This document shows, piece after piece, positions 56,080 to 64,000 of a stretch of 64,000 nucleotides of DNA (position 1 is its first letter; each line of letters starts with the position of its first letter). Under the pieces are notes generated by a model, which was given only the letters and a program-made list of their open reading frames with translations, was not told where the DNA came from and ran no database searches. Source of the DNA: Azospirillum formosense (GTDB lineage: Bacteria; Pseudomonadota; Alphaproteobacteria; Azospirillales; Azospirillaceae); assembly GCF_040500525.1 (NCBI RefSeq), contig NZ_CP159405.1, forward strand, positions 553,162 to 617,161. Reading direction: 5' to 3'. The position numbers were made by a program, and so were the translations under genes.

Positions 56080-57573
56080 TCAGCCCATCTCGCCCCGCCC
56101 GCGCAACAACGGGTCCGCCGACCCGCCATAGCTGGGCACGCCGGTCAGCACGCCCTGGAACTCCAGAAGCTGCGGGCCGACCTGCATGCCGTCGGGGAAC
56201 AGCCGGAACTCGCGGATCGCCAGCTCATGGACGCCGGTGCGCTTCTTGACCACCGAGATCGCCTTGCGCACCTCCCCCGCCGCCTCGAAGAAGCGCAGCA
56301 GGACCACCGTGTCGCTCATGAAGGACAGGTCCACCGGATTCTGGATGTCGCCGACGATTCCCTGCTGGGCGAGGATGAGGATGGTCACGACGCCCTGGTT
56401 GTTCAGGTAGGACAGCAGCTCGTGCATCTGGAGGATGAGCGCCTGCTCCTCCGGCATGGTGCTGAGGTAGGAGTTCAGGCTGTCGATCACCACAACGCGC
56501 GCCTTCTGGTCCTCCACCTGGCGGCGGACCTGCCAGACGAACTGGCCCGGCGACAGGCGCGACGGGTTCGCGCGCTCCCAGCCCAGCTCGCCCTTGCGAA
56601 CCGCCTCCTCGATGTCGATGCCGAGCGCGGTGCTGCGCAGTCCCAGGGTTTCGAAGGACTCGTCGAAGGAGAAATAGGCGGCGTGCTCGCCGCGGCGCAC
56701 CGCCGCCGCGACATACTGCAGGGCGATGGACGACTTGCCGACGCCCGAGGGGCCGACGAGCATCGTCGTCGTGCCGCGCGTCAGCCCGCCGCCCATCAAC
56801 TCGTCCAGCGCGTTCAGGTTGCTGGACACGGAGGTCGGCTTGAACTCCGTCTTGTGCTCGTCGGCGATCAGGCTGGGGAAGATCAGCACGTTGCCCGGCG
56901 TGATGGCGAAATCGTGCCAACCGCTCTGGTACTCGGAGCCGCGCATCTTGGCGATCCGCAGCCGCCGCCGCGCCGCGCCGTAGGAGCGTTCGATCTGCTC
57001 CAGGCTGACCACGCCGTGCATCAGGCTGTGCAGTTCCATGGAGCCGGTCTGGCTGGTCAGGTCGTCCAGCACCAGGGTGGTGCACTGGCGACCCTGCAGA
57101 TACTGCTTCAGCGCCAGGATCTGCCGGCGGTAGCGCAGCTGGTCCTGGGCGAGCAGGCGCAGCTCGGACAGGGAGTCGATCACCACGAGGTCCGGCTCGT
57201 CGGCCTCGATCCGCTCGGTGATCAGGCGCATGGTTTCGCCCAGTTCCACCTCGGACGGGTAGAGCACGCTCTGCTGGCGGTCGAGCTGCGCCTCCAGCGG
57301 GACGAGTTCGAAGATCCCGATGCCGTCCAGCGACCAGCCGTGGCTTTTCGCCGAGGCGCGCAGCTCCGTCTCGGTTTCCGACAGGGTCACGTACAGGCCG
57401 CGCCTGCCGTCGCCCAGGCCTTTCAAAAGGAACTGAAGCGCGATGGTCGTCTTGCCGGTTCCCGGCGCGCCCTCCAGGAGATGAAGCCGCGCGCGCGGCA
57501 GCCCACCCCTCAAAATCAGGTCGAACTCTGGAATTCCGGTCAGGATCTTGTCCGTCTTGGTCGGCTCCGACAC
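56080..57573 (-). CDS. kaiC: KaiC-family two-domain RecA-like ATPase
   Basis: The 497-residue product has two KaiC domains. CI has Walker A EGAPGTGKTT and VVIDSLSELRLL; CII has GPSGVGKSS and VVVIDSLNSYLST. The acidic pair that promotes ATP hydrolysis is only partly kept (TLSETETEL in CI, FSFDESFETL in CII). In the CII autophosphorylation loop the sequence is DLSFMSDTVVLL: the Ser is kept, but the neighbouring Thr of cyanobacterial KaiC is Phe. No kaiA or kaiB is nearby. The GTG start at 57573 follows GAGGAGACCTGG. The 280 bases upstream hold nothing recognised. It likely acts as a signalling ATPase with the adjacent kinase. Confidence 0.92.
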   Translation of the reverse strand: MSEPTKTDKILTGIPEFDLILRGGLPRARLHLLEGAPGTGKTTIALQFLLKGLGDGRRGLYVTLSETETELRASAKSHGWSLDGIGIFELVPLEAQLDRQQSVLYPSEVELGETMRLITERIEADEPDLVVIDSLSELRLLAQDQLRYRRQILALKQYLQGRQCTTLVLDDLTSQTGSMELHSLMHGVVSLEQIERSYGAARRRLRIAKMRGSEYQSGWHDFAITPGNVLIFPSLIADEHKTEFKPTSVSSNLNALDELMGGGLTRGTTTMLVGPSGVGKSSIALQYVAAAVRRGEHAAYFSFDESFETLGLRSTALGIDIEEAVRKGELGWERANPSRLSPGQFVWQVRRQVEDQKARVVVIDSLNSYLSTMPEEQALILQMHELLSYLNNQGVVTILILAQQGIVGDIQNPVDLSFMSDTVVLLRFFEAAGEVRKAISVVKKRTGVHELAIREFRLFPDGMQVGPQLLEFQGVLTGVPSYGGSADPLLRGRGEMG

Positions 57574-57853
57574 CCAGGTCTCCTCTTGGTCTGGCCCGCT
57601 GGCAGCGCTTGCGCCGCACGCCGCCGTGATGGTGAACGGCCCGAACGCCTGGACGAACGGACAAACGCGCAGCCTTCGGAGAACATCCACGCCCCGTGGA
57701 CGCGTCTCCGCTACCATCAACCCAATGCCGGGTTTCCTGTTCCTTTGCGCCTTCGGGATGCCGACCGTCAGGGATGCTTGCTCGTCGCCGCGGGTTACCG
57801 CGATGTTGGGTGCTCGCCGACCGAACGACGCAGGGCCATGTCTTGCGTCGCCT

Positions 57854-58450
57854 TCACCGGCCCGCCCCCAGCACGCGGCGGCGCTTGGGGTCCGGACCCA
57901 GCGAGCGGATGAAGGGCGGCAGCCCGCCGCCGGACCGCGTGTTGAAGGCCGCCTTCGGCGCCTCCTCCCCGGCCGCCGTCTCCGGCACCGTCTTCCCTTG
58001 AGACTCCGTTTGGGCAGGTGCGACCGGCTTGCGGAACCCGCGGACGATCCACAGCGCAAGCGCGCCGGACAAGAGAAGAAGCAAGGGGGGCAGGACGGCG
58101 CGCAGGCCCCAGGGCCACAGAACCTCCGCCCGGCGCGTCCAGCGCTCCGCCCAGAAGCGCTCGCCGATCCGCCGCACCCGCTCCTCGCCAAGGTCCGGCG
58201 GGGCGGCGAGGCTGGTGCCGTCGGGGAAGTCCGTCCGCACCACGGCGCCCCGCCTCACCCCGTCCTCCACCACCGCCTCGTCGGCGGCGTAGCGCTGCGG
58301 CAGGAAGGCGTCCCTTGCGTCCGAATAGGCGTAAAGGCCGGCGAAAGGATGGCGCCCGCGCAGATCGGCGGCGGCGAAGGCGGCGACCACCGCCACCCAC
58401 AGCAGGGCGGCGGCAAGCCAGCCCCGCCACAGGCCCTTGCTCCAGTTCAT
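57854..58450 (-). CDS. Unrecognised two-helix membrane protein
   Basis: The 198-residue product has an N-terminal helix (WLAAALLWVAVVAAFAAA), an extracytoplasmic part of about 90 residues with YAYSDARDAFLPQRY, a second helix (LLLLLSGALALWIV) and a basic C-terminal tail ending PKRRRVLGAGR. I do not recognise the family. It lies upstream of kaiC on the same strand, 280 bases apart. Confidence 0.6.
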   Translation of the reverse strand: MNWSKGLWRGWLAAALLWVAVVAAFAAADLRGRHPFAGLYAYSDARDAFLPQRYAADEAVVEDGVRRGAVVRTDFPDGTSLAAPPDLGEERVRRIGERFWAERWTRRAEVLWPWGLRAVLPPLLLLLSGALALWIVRGFRKPVAPAQTESQGKTVPETAAGEEAPKAAFNTRSGGGLPPFIRSLGPDPKRRRVLGAGR

Positions 58451-58565
58451 GTCCCGTCTCCCTCTTGCCCAAGGAGGCTCTTCCCCAAGGAGGCGGAAAA
58501 CCTAAAGACCCCGCCGGGGAGCGGCCAGGGTCAAAAACCGGCCTTTCGCGATCGGGCCATGCCGA

Positions 58566-61208
58566 TCAGGCCGCCGGCCTCAGCAATTCGCGCAGGATGT
58601 GCGGGGTGATCGGCTTGTGGACGAGGCGGAAGCCGGCGCCGCGGATTTCGGTGATGCGTTCGGGCGCGGTGTCGCCGGTCAGCACCACGGCGGGAATGCG
58701 CACGCCGCAGACGCCGTGGATGTCGCGGATCGCCTCCACCCCCGTCCGCCCCTCGCGCAGGCGGTAGTCGGCGATGATGAGATCCGGCAGACGGCCCAGC
58801 CCGTGCAGGACGTCCACCGCCTCCTCCGCCGACACGGCGGCCACCACCTCGTAGCCCCACTGCTCCAGCAGGGTGCGCAGGCTGAGCAGCACGATGGCCT
58901 CGTCGTCGATGACCACCACCAGCCCCTGCCCATCGTCGTTGGCGCGGTCCGGCCCGTTGCGGCGCAGGATGGCGCGGGGGCGCACGGCGGGAAGCTCCAC
59001 CGAGAAGACGCTGCCCCGCCCGGGCCGCGAGCGCAGGGCGACCGTATGGCCGAGCAGCCCGGCCAGCCGCTTCACGATGGCGAGGCCGAGACCCAGCCCC
59101 TTGGCCCGGTCGCGCTCCTGGTTCCCGATCTGGAAGAACTCCTCGAAGACGGCCTGCTGCAGGTCCTCCGGCACGCCGACGCCGCTGTCGGCCACCTCGA
59201 TGCGCAGCGCGCCGTTGCGGCGCCGGCAGCCGGCCACGACGCCGCCCCGCTCGGTGTAGCGCAACGCGTTCTCGATCAGGTTGCGCAGGATGCGCTCCAG
59301 CAGCATCGGGTCGGTGCGCGCCCACAGCGAGGTCGGCACGACCCGCAGCCGCAGCCCCTGCCCGTCGGCCTGCGGCCCGTATTCCGCGGCCAGCCGGTCG
59401 AGCAGCGGCCCCACCGCGCATTCGGTGACGCTGGGCTCCACCGCCCCGGCGTCGAGCCGCGACACGTCGAGCATCCCGTCGAGCAGGAGCTTCAGCGCGT
59501 CCAGCGAATGGCCCATGCTGGCCACCAGCTCGTGGCCGGGTTGGCCGTGCAGCTTGTCGCCCAGCACCTGCGCGAAGAAATAGAGCGACTGCACGGGCTG
59601 GCGCAGGTCGTGGCTGGCCGCCGCCAGGAACTGGGTCTTCGCCCGCTCCGCCTTCTCGGCGCGGGTCTTCTCCCGCCGGGCCTCGTCCGCCGCGGTCAGG
59701 GCGCGCTCCATCGCCTGCTCCGCCGCCTCCTTGGCGGCGAGCACGGCCTCCGCCGCCGTCCTGCGGGCGGTGATGTCGCGCACGATGCCGGTGAAGCGCG
59801 TCTCGCCGTCGGCCTTCCATTCGGCGACCGACAGCTCCAGCGGAAACACCGACCCGTCCTTGCGCTGGCCCGTCACCTCGCGCCCGATGCCGATGATGCG
59901 CCGTTCCCCCGTGCGGTGGTAGCGCTCCAGATAGCCGTCATGGGCGCTGCGGTCGGGATCGGGCATCAGCATGCTGACGTTGCGGCCCATCACCTCCTCC
60001 GCGGCGTAGCCGAAGATGCGTTCGGCGGCGCGGTTGAAGCTGTGCAGGGTGCCGGCCCGGTCGATGACCACGATGGCGTCGACCGCCGTGTCGACGATGG
60101 CGCGGTAGCGCGCCTCCGCATGGGCGGCGGATTCGCTGGCGCCGACCAGAGCGGCGCTCGCCTCGGCCAGGACGCGGTGCAGCTCGTCGATCTCGCGCAC
60201 CGGCACGCCGCCGTCGTAGCGGATCGGCTGCCCCTCCATCAGGCTGCCGCCATGGGCGGCCAGCTCGCGGACGGGGTGGGCCAGCCGCCGCGCGAAGACC
60301 GCCGCCGAGGCCAGCGAGACCCCCAGCAGAACCAGCCCAAGCCCCAGAGCCAGCACCACCGTGCGGTTCAGGGGGTTGAGCACGGCCTCGGTCGGCGTCG
60401 CGGCGACCAGGGTCCAATCGGCACGCTGCGTGCGGTGGAAGGCGCCGATGATCTCCACCCCGTCCAGCGTGGCGCCTCGGTAGTTGCCGGTGTCGGCCGT
60501 CCCGCGCGCCGCCAGGAACCAGCCCGGCACCGCCCGCCCCAGATACTCCGCGTGCTCGCGCGAGCGGGCGGCGATGCGGTTCTCGCCGTCGATGATCGCG
60601 GCGATCAGTCCGGAGCGCGTCTCGAACCCCTCCAGCAGGCTGCTCCAGGTCTGCGGATCGACCACCGCCGACAGGATGTAGCGCAGCCCGCCGTCGCGCA
60701 GCACCGGCACCATCACGGCGATCGCCAGCCGCTCGCCCGCCGTCGCGGTCACCAGATCAGACACCGCCGGCTGGCGCGTCGCCGTCACCCGGCGCAGCGC
60801 GTCGCGCTGCGGCACGTCCGGCAGCGGATCGCCGAGCCGGACCGCGGTGTTGACGATCTGCCGCCCCGACGGTTCGATCAGCGCGATGTTGGTCCAGGAC
60901 GGATGCTGGGTCAGCACCAGCGTCGCACGCTCATAAAAGCCGGCGGGATCGTCGGCGGCCAGAGCATCCGTGCGCGACAGCGCCCGCAGCGCCTCGATGG
61001 TCGCCGCCAATTCCCGGTCCACGATCAGCGCCAGCGCCTCCGCCGTGTCGGCCATGTTGTTCTCGACGGCCTCCCGCTGCTGCTGCACCAGCCAGCCGAT
61101 GAGCATGCCGCCGAGCAGGAGCATCGGCACCAGCGCCACGAGCACAAGCCTCAGCAGGTACCCGCGCAGAGTCATCGGTTTCTGACGGGACACCGTCTTC
61201 AGAGGCAT
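58566..61208 (-). CDS. Cache-PAS hybrid histidine kinase with receiver
   Basis: The 880-residue product has a first helix at about 15-37, a periplasmic double-Cache-like sensor at about 45-285 (TLVLTQHPSWTNIALIEPSG), a second helix, a HAMP-like linker and a FixL-like PAS at about 370-490 (TAVDAIVVIDRAGTLHSFNR, LMPDPDRSAHDGYLERYH). The kinase core follows (AAASHDLRQPVQSLYFFAQV, NLIENALRY, ADSGVGVPEDL, GLGLGLAIVKRL), then a receiver (DLIIADYRLREGRTG). The H-box HDLRQPVQSL is the type seen in NahK/RpfC-like hybrid kinases. Target unknown. Confidence 0.92.
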   Translation of the reverse strand: MPLKTVSRQKPMTLRGYLLRLVLVALVPMLLLGGMLIGWLVQQQREAVENNMADTAEALALIVDRELAATIEALRALSRTDALAADDPAGFYERATLVLTQHPSWTNIALIEPSGRQIVNTAVRLGDPLPDVPQRDALRRVTATRQPAVSDLVTATAGERLAIAVMVPVLRDGGLRYILSAVVDPQTWSSLLEGFETRSGLIAAIIDGENRIAARSREHAEYLGRAVPGWFLAARGTADTGNYRGATLDGVEIIGAFHRTQRADWTLVAATPTEAVLNPLNRTVVLALGLGLVLLGVSLASAAVFARRLAHPVRELAAHGGSLMEGQPIRYDGGVPVREIDELHRVLAEASAALVGASESAAHAEARYRAIVDTAVDAIVVIDRAGTLHSFNRAAERIFGYAAEEVMGRNVSMLMPDPDRSAHDGYLERYHRTGERRIIGIGREVTGQRKDGSVFPLELSVAEWKADGETRFTGIVRDITARRTAAEAVLAAKEAAEQAMERALTAADEARREKTRAEKAERAKTQFLAAASHDLRQPVQSLYFFAQVLGDKLHGQPGHELVASMGHSLDALKLLLDGMLDVSRLDAGAVEPSVTECAVGPLLDRLAAEYGPQADGQGLRLRVVPTSLWARTDPMLLERILRNLIENALRYTERGGVVAGCRRRNGALRIEVADSGVGVPEDLQQAVFEEFFQIGNQERDRAKGLGLGLAIVKRLAGLLGHTVALRSRPGRGSVFSVELPAVRPRAILRRNGPDRANDDGQGLVVVIDDEAIVLLSLRTLLEQWGYEVVAAVSAEEAVDVLHGLGRLPDLIIADYRLREGRTGVEAIRDIHGVCGVRIPAVVLTGDTAPERITEIRGAGFRLVHKPITPHILRELLRPAA

Positions 61209-61309
61209 GGACGGACAATCCGAAAGGTTTGCTGCGCAAACAGATTATCGCATCTTGCTCCGCCCTTTCGTGGACCGCCACTGAAATCTGAAACGACGGG
61301 GTGAGCCTG

Positions 61310-61338
61310 ATTATATAGGCGCTACACTGTCGGAATAA
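61310..61338 (-). promoter_or_regulatory. Promoter candidate for the hybrid kinase
   Basis: The minus strand has a perfect TATAAT (61315-61310) with a weak TTATTC 17 bases upstream. It overlaps the stop codon of the upstream replication-type gene and would give a leader of about 95 bases before the kinase ATG. Confidence 0.35.
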
Positions 61339-62237
61339 TGATAGGGCTGCCAAGCCTCCGATCCACCGCTTTGACCAGATCGACAGTCATGGAAGCGACT
61401 GGGTTCTCGGACTGAACTTTTTGTACGCGACGGCTTACTGAAACGTGCCGATCTCTTGCCTTCGCATACCCTGGTATGACGAGCATCGTGCGAACGATCC
61501 CTTGCGAAGCTTTTCGGCGCGGCCGGCGGCGTCTGGTCCGCGGCAGGGAGGGTGGGCCGTTCCACTTGCGCGTCGTCCGACAGGACGGGTTCTGGTGCGG
61601 GAACCGGAACCGGACGCGCCGGTCCCGGCGCGGCGATCAGGGCGGCGGCCTGCTGGCGGCGGGCGGTTTCCGCTTCCTTTTCCTTCTGCCGACGGCGATG
61701 GGCGATCTCGCGGGCGCGGAGCTGCTGCTCCTGGCGCAGGGCCATGGCCAGCCGGCGCAGGGCCGCCGCTCCATCGGTCCGCGACGCCTGGCCGGCGGCG
61801 GCGCGGAAATCGCCGACCGTGGGGAAGCGCCGGTAGCCCGAGCGGAAGGAGGACCAGACGCCGCGGAACCCGGCGATCCATTCCTCGGCGGGCCAGCCGG
61901 CCATGTCGAGGATGTCGGCCTCCAGCATGTCGGCGTCCGGAAGCTCCAGGCCGAAGCGGGCCGCCAGCTTCTCGATGCCGGTCAGCACATTGTCCACGCC
62001 GATGGCCGGGCAGGCGGTCTCAAGGGCCGCCTCCACCCGCTCGGCCAGCGCCCCGATCTCCTCCGGCGCGCGATCGGCGATCTCGAAGCGCAGGTCGGCG
62101 CGCTCAAGCCGGGCGAGCGAGGCGATCGCGCAAGGCAGAGAGGACGCCGGCGTTGCGGGCAGCCACGCCATGTCCGGCGTCTGCGGGGCGGCGCTGACGG
62201 GAAGGCTCACGGGAAGGCTCGGCAGGCTGGCGGTCAT
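61311..62237 (-). CDS. Replication-associated protein, possibly helicase-loader-like
   Basis: The 308-residue product has a helical core at about 75-165: ADMLEADILDMAGWPAEEWI, GFRGVWSSFRSGYRRFPTVG and DFRAAAGQ, resembling helicase-loader-type phage/plasmid proteins that end with a 'fP..gdfr' segment. This is a resemblance I judge by eye, not a firm assignment. A charged coiled coil (RQEQQLRAREIAHRRRQKEK) follows, then a proline-rich linker and an atypical tail. The start at 62237 has GGAG eight bases upstream and lies inside the upstream gene, overlapping it by 134 bases in another frame. Confidence 0.5.
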   Translation of the reverse strand: MTASLPSLPVSLPVSAAPQTPDMAWLPATPASSLPCAIASLARLERADLRFEIADRAPEEIGALAERVEAALETACPAIGVDNVLTGIEKLAARFGLELPDADMLEADILDMAGWPAEEWIAGFRGVWSSFRSGYRRFPTVGDFRAAAGQASRTDGAAALRRLAMALRQEQQLRAREIAHRRRQKEKEAETARRQQAAALIAAPGPARPVPVPAPEPVLSDDAQVERPTLPAADQTPPAAPKSFARDRSHDARHTRVCEGKRSARFSKPSRTKSSVREPSRFHDCRSGQSGGSEAWQPYHYSDSVAPI

Positions 62238-62976
62238 TCTGGTCGCTCCGGTTGGAGGGGCGGCGGGAGGCGGGTGCAAAGGGGACGACGGTGCTCGCGG
62301 GGGCATCGCCTTCCGGTGCCGGCGCTGGCATCGGCGCGGCGGGGGCGACCAGCTCGCGGGCCACCCATTTGCGCCAAGCGCTGGACGGGTTGGCCGGACT
62401 GTAGCCGTTGCGGGCGTTGGCCTTGCGGCACCAGGACACGAACTTGCGGGTCACCGCGGCCGGATCGACCTCGGGACGGGTTTCCGTGGCCCAGGCCAGA
62501 TCGGCGGCGTCCGGCTGCCAGTCCTCGGCCAGGGCGTCCTTGGCCGGGGCGTTCCGGCCCATGACCCCCGATGGCCCGACCGATCCCCCCACCCGGAAGG
62601 AGGAAGAGTTTTGAGAATCAGGATTCAGGGGATTCCCAGTCCTTAGGAGTCCGTCAGCCGGCTGACCGGTGGTGTCGGCGGGCCGACCGGAAGAGTCGGT
62701 GTCCTGCGCGCCCACCAGGGCGTAGACCATCCCGCGGAAACCGCGTTCGCGGCGGGCTTCCACCAGGGACAGGTCCGGCGTCTGCAGCTTCGTCAGCACG
62801 GCGGACAGCCAGGGACGGCTCTTGCCGAGTTCGGCCGCCAGCTCGTCCTGGACCAGCCCGGCGCAGACGCCGGCGGCGTCCGCACGCGCGTAAAGTCCGG
62901 AGAGCACCGCGATCTCCGCGGCGCCGACGCCGGGCGCAGCGATCCATCGCCGGTACAAGGTCGTGTACGGGGTCAT
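62104..62976 (-). CDS. HTH and DnaT-like domain protein, candidate replication initiator
   Basis: The 290-residue product has a winged-helix region at about 18-75 (GVGAAEIAVLSGLYARADAA, LAAELGKSRPWLSAVLTKLQ). A linker of about 90 residues follows. The segment DPAAVTRKFVSWCRKANARN then SPANPSSAWRKWVARE resembles the ssDNA-binding domain of DnaT-type primosome proteins. The tail is proline/arginine rich. I chose the ATG at 62976 (GGGAAG just upstream); a TTG at 63018 would add 14 residues. It sits next to a large iteron array, which makes replication the likely role. Confidence 0.6.
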   Translation of the reverse strand: MTPYTTLYRRWIAAPGVGAAEIAVLSGLYARADAAGVCAGLVQDELAAELGKSRPWLSAVLTKLQTPDLSLVEARRERGFRGMVYALVGAQDTDSSGRPADTTGQPADGLLRTGNPLNPDSQNSSSFRVGGSVGPSGVMGRNAPAKDALAEDWQPDAADLAWATETRPEVDPAAVTRKFVSWCRKANARNGYSPANPSSAWRKWVARELVAPAAPMPAPAPEGDAPASTVVPFAPASRRPSNRSDQNDRQPAEPSREPSRQRRPADAGHGVAARNAGVLSALRDRLARPA

Positions 62977-63033
62977 TGTCTTCCCATGATCCAGCGCTTC
63001 GATTCCGGCGGAAGACAAAGCGGGAGCGTCAGC

Positions 63034-63066
63034 GGAATCCGCGATTCCACTTGGTTTTCCGGAATC
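63034..63066. promoter_or_regulatory. GGAATC/GATTCC operator-like cluster upstream of the replication gene
   Basis: GGAATC-CGC-GATTCC (63034-63048) is a perfect dyad. A second half-overlapping dyad TTTTCCGGAATC lies at 63055-63066, and a single GATTCC at 63001-63006. They lie just upstream of, or in, the leader of the HTH gene and suggest autoregulation. Confidence 0.45.
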
Positions 63067-63155
63067 ACCCTGGCATCATGAAGTCGCCAAACCGCTGATG
63101 CGGGGGTCCGGTTCTCCCGGTCTTCCATCGGCTAACGACACTTCGGTGTACACGA

Positions 63156-63190
63156 GGGCACAGGTCGCCAAACCTGTGCCCTTTGTGTTT
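63156..63190 (+). terminator. Hairpin followed by T-rich run in the replication leader
   Basis: GGGCACAGGT (63156-63165), loop CGCCAA, ACCTGTGCCC (63172-63181), then TTTGTGTTT. On the plus strand it could end a short transcript antisense to the replication gene leader. On the minus strand it would be a leader hairpin. Confidence 0.4.
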
Positions 63191-63262
63191 CCGGAGGTCG
63201 CGTCCTCCGTTACGTCATCGTCGCCTCCTTCGGCGTGTCGCGGCGGTTCGGAACCGCCAACT

Positions 63263-63290
63263 GAAAATCCTGGCCCGAAAATCCTGGCCC
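63263..63290. repeat. 14-base perfect tandem repeat GAAAATCCTGGCCC
   Basis: Two identical copies (63263-63276 and 63277-63290) stand head to tail between the hairpin and the iterons. They are probably part of the origin region. Confidence 0.6.
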
Positions 63291-63470
63291 AAAAGCTATC
63301 GGTTCGGGCTTTGGTGAGCCCGTTACGCAAGATGTTGTCGTGGCCCCGACAGGCTGTCCACGATTCAAATGCGTGCGTCGGAATCGCTCCGGTTGCGCCG
63401 ATGCGGAGGTGTGGAGTCAGTGGAATCAAGGCGTTGAGCCCCCTGGAGCGGTGGCGGACCATGTCCGGGT

Positions 63471-63915
63471 GTCGCCGTTCTGCCGAGAAACCGGGCGGAA
63501 AACGTCGCCGTTCTGCCGAAAGATTCCGGCGCACGGAGGGCGGCGGCGGAGCGTCGGAGTCCGCCGGATGTCGCCGTTCTGCCGAATAATCTGGGCTGTG
63601 GCCCATCGGTGACTCCGGGAATCGGCCGAGAATCGGACTCCGACTCGCGCAACCGAGTGTCGCCGTTCTGCCAATGTGCTCCCCCCGCGGCGGCCCCGGG
63701 GCCCTGGGGAGTCTGGAAAGAGTCAGGGAATCCAAGCCTTTCAGCGCCATTTCGCGGCTCGTCGGCAGTCCGGACCGTCAGAACGCGGACGCTTTCGGCA
63801 GGGAGACCCTCCGGCGGGGCACAGCGTCCGGAGGAACTGGCAGAACGGCGACATTCGTCCGCAGGGTCACAGCGACGTTTCCGGCCGGCGAGGAATCTTT
63901 CGGCAGAATGGCGAC
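63471..63915. repeat. Iteron array, candidate replication origin
   Basis: Direct copies of GTCGCCGTTCTGCCGA lie at 63471-63486, 63504-63519, 63570-63585 and 63659-63674 (last ends CCAA). Inverted copies lie at 63837-63852 and 63900-63915, with one or two changes each, and a half copy TCGGCAG at 63794. The first intervals are 33 and 66 bases, that is multiples of about three helical turns, so the initiator would bind on one DNA face. The region 62977-64000 has no gene. Confidence 0.8.
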
Positions 63916-64000
63916 GTTGGCGCCTGCGCTGTGGAACATGCGGGGCGTATCGGGAATCAATACCGTAACCGCCAGCGGCGGGGCCGGGGAGACGGGGTGC

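Noticed and set aside
63471..63915. CRISPR array
   Set aside because: The copies are short, occur in both orientations and have unequal intervals, which fits initiator binding sites and not a CRISPR.

Overview
The window is high-GC alphaproteobacterial DNA. Its gene content best fits Azospirillum or a close Rhodospirillales relative: a Caulobacter-like flagellar cluster, an AspT/AspD pair, many LysR regulators and fused PAS/GGDEF/EAL and hybrid kinases. This assignment is inference. The right end carries a spaced iteron array beside two replication-type genes, so the molecule is probably a secondary replicon (chromid or megaplasmid). It also carries a tRNA-Phe and flagellar export genes.

Layout. 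1-7060: flagellar export and rod genes on the minus strand (flgB, flgC, fliE, fliQ, a lytic transglycosylase, flhA, fliR), divergent from fliI and an unrecognised partner. 7070-14005: a LysR/MFS pair, an unusual AAA+/AraC hybrid regulator, and adhE. 14347-14422: tRNA-Phe. 14709-16217: an exported berberine-bridge-type flavin oxidase. 16484-22008: a minus-strand operon of solute-binding protein, fused permease, ATPase, Gph-type HAD phosphatase and histidine phosphatase, preceded by a near-perfect sigma54 promoter. 22531-25872: aspT-aspD (aspartate/alanine exchange and aspartate decarboxylation). 25889-31059: a PgtC/PgtB/PgtA-like sensing set (second binding protein, histidine kinase, NtrC-type regulator). 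The regulator is frameshifted in this sequence. 31176-33560: an MHYT-PAS-GGDEF-EAL protein. 33688-37534: LysR and a two-subunit molybdenum hydroxylase. 37606-39293: Lrp and a lysine 6-dehydrogenase-like enzyme. 39324-43485: a PoxB-like enzyme, a SoxR-box-driven reductase with a PAS protein, and two small envelope proteins. 43490-47308: CtpA-type protease, LysR/SDR pair, PhoU-like protein. 47474-51688: LysR, a ThDP enzyme and an ALDH7-type semialdehyde dehydrogenase. 51752-54309: small proteins, an EamA exporter and a copper pair (PCuAC, DUF2946-like). 54403-58450: hybrid kinase, KaiC homologue and a membrane protein. 58566-61208: a large hybrid kinase. 61311-64000: replication genes and origin.

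Two groups look most coherent. In the first, the binding-protein/kinase/regulator set at 25.9-31.1 kb plausibly senses the ligand carried by the ABC system at 16.5-22.0 kb and switches it on through the sigma54 promoter. The two binding proteins share several sequence blocks, and two phosphatases lie in the transporter operon, which points to a phosphorylated organic substrate. In the second, the iterons at 63471-63674 are spaced 33, 66 and 89 bp apart, with inverted copies at 63837-63915. Together with an HTH/DnaT-like protein and an overlapping possible helicase-loader-like protein they form a candidate replication module that does not look like repABC.
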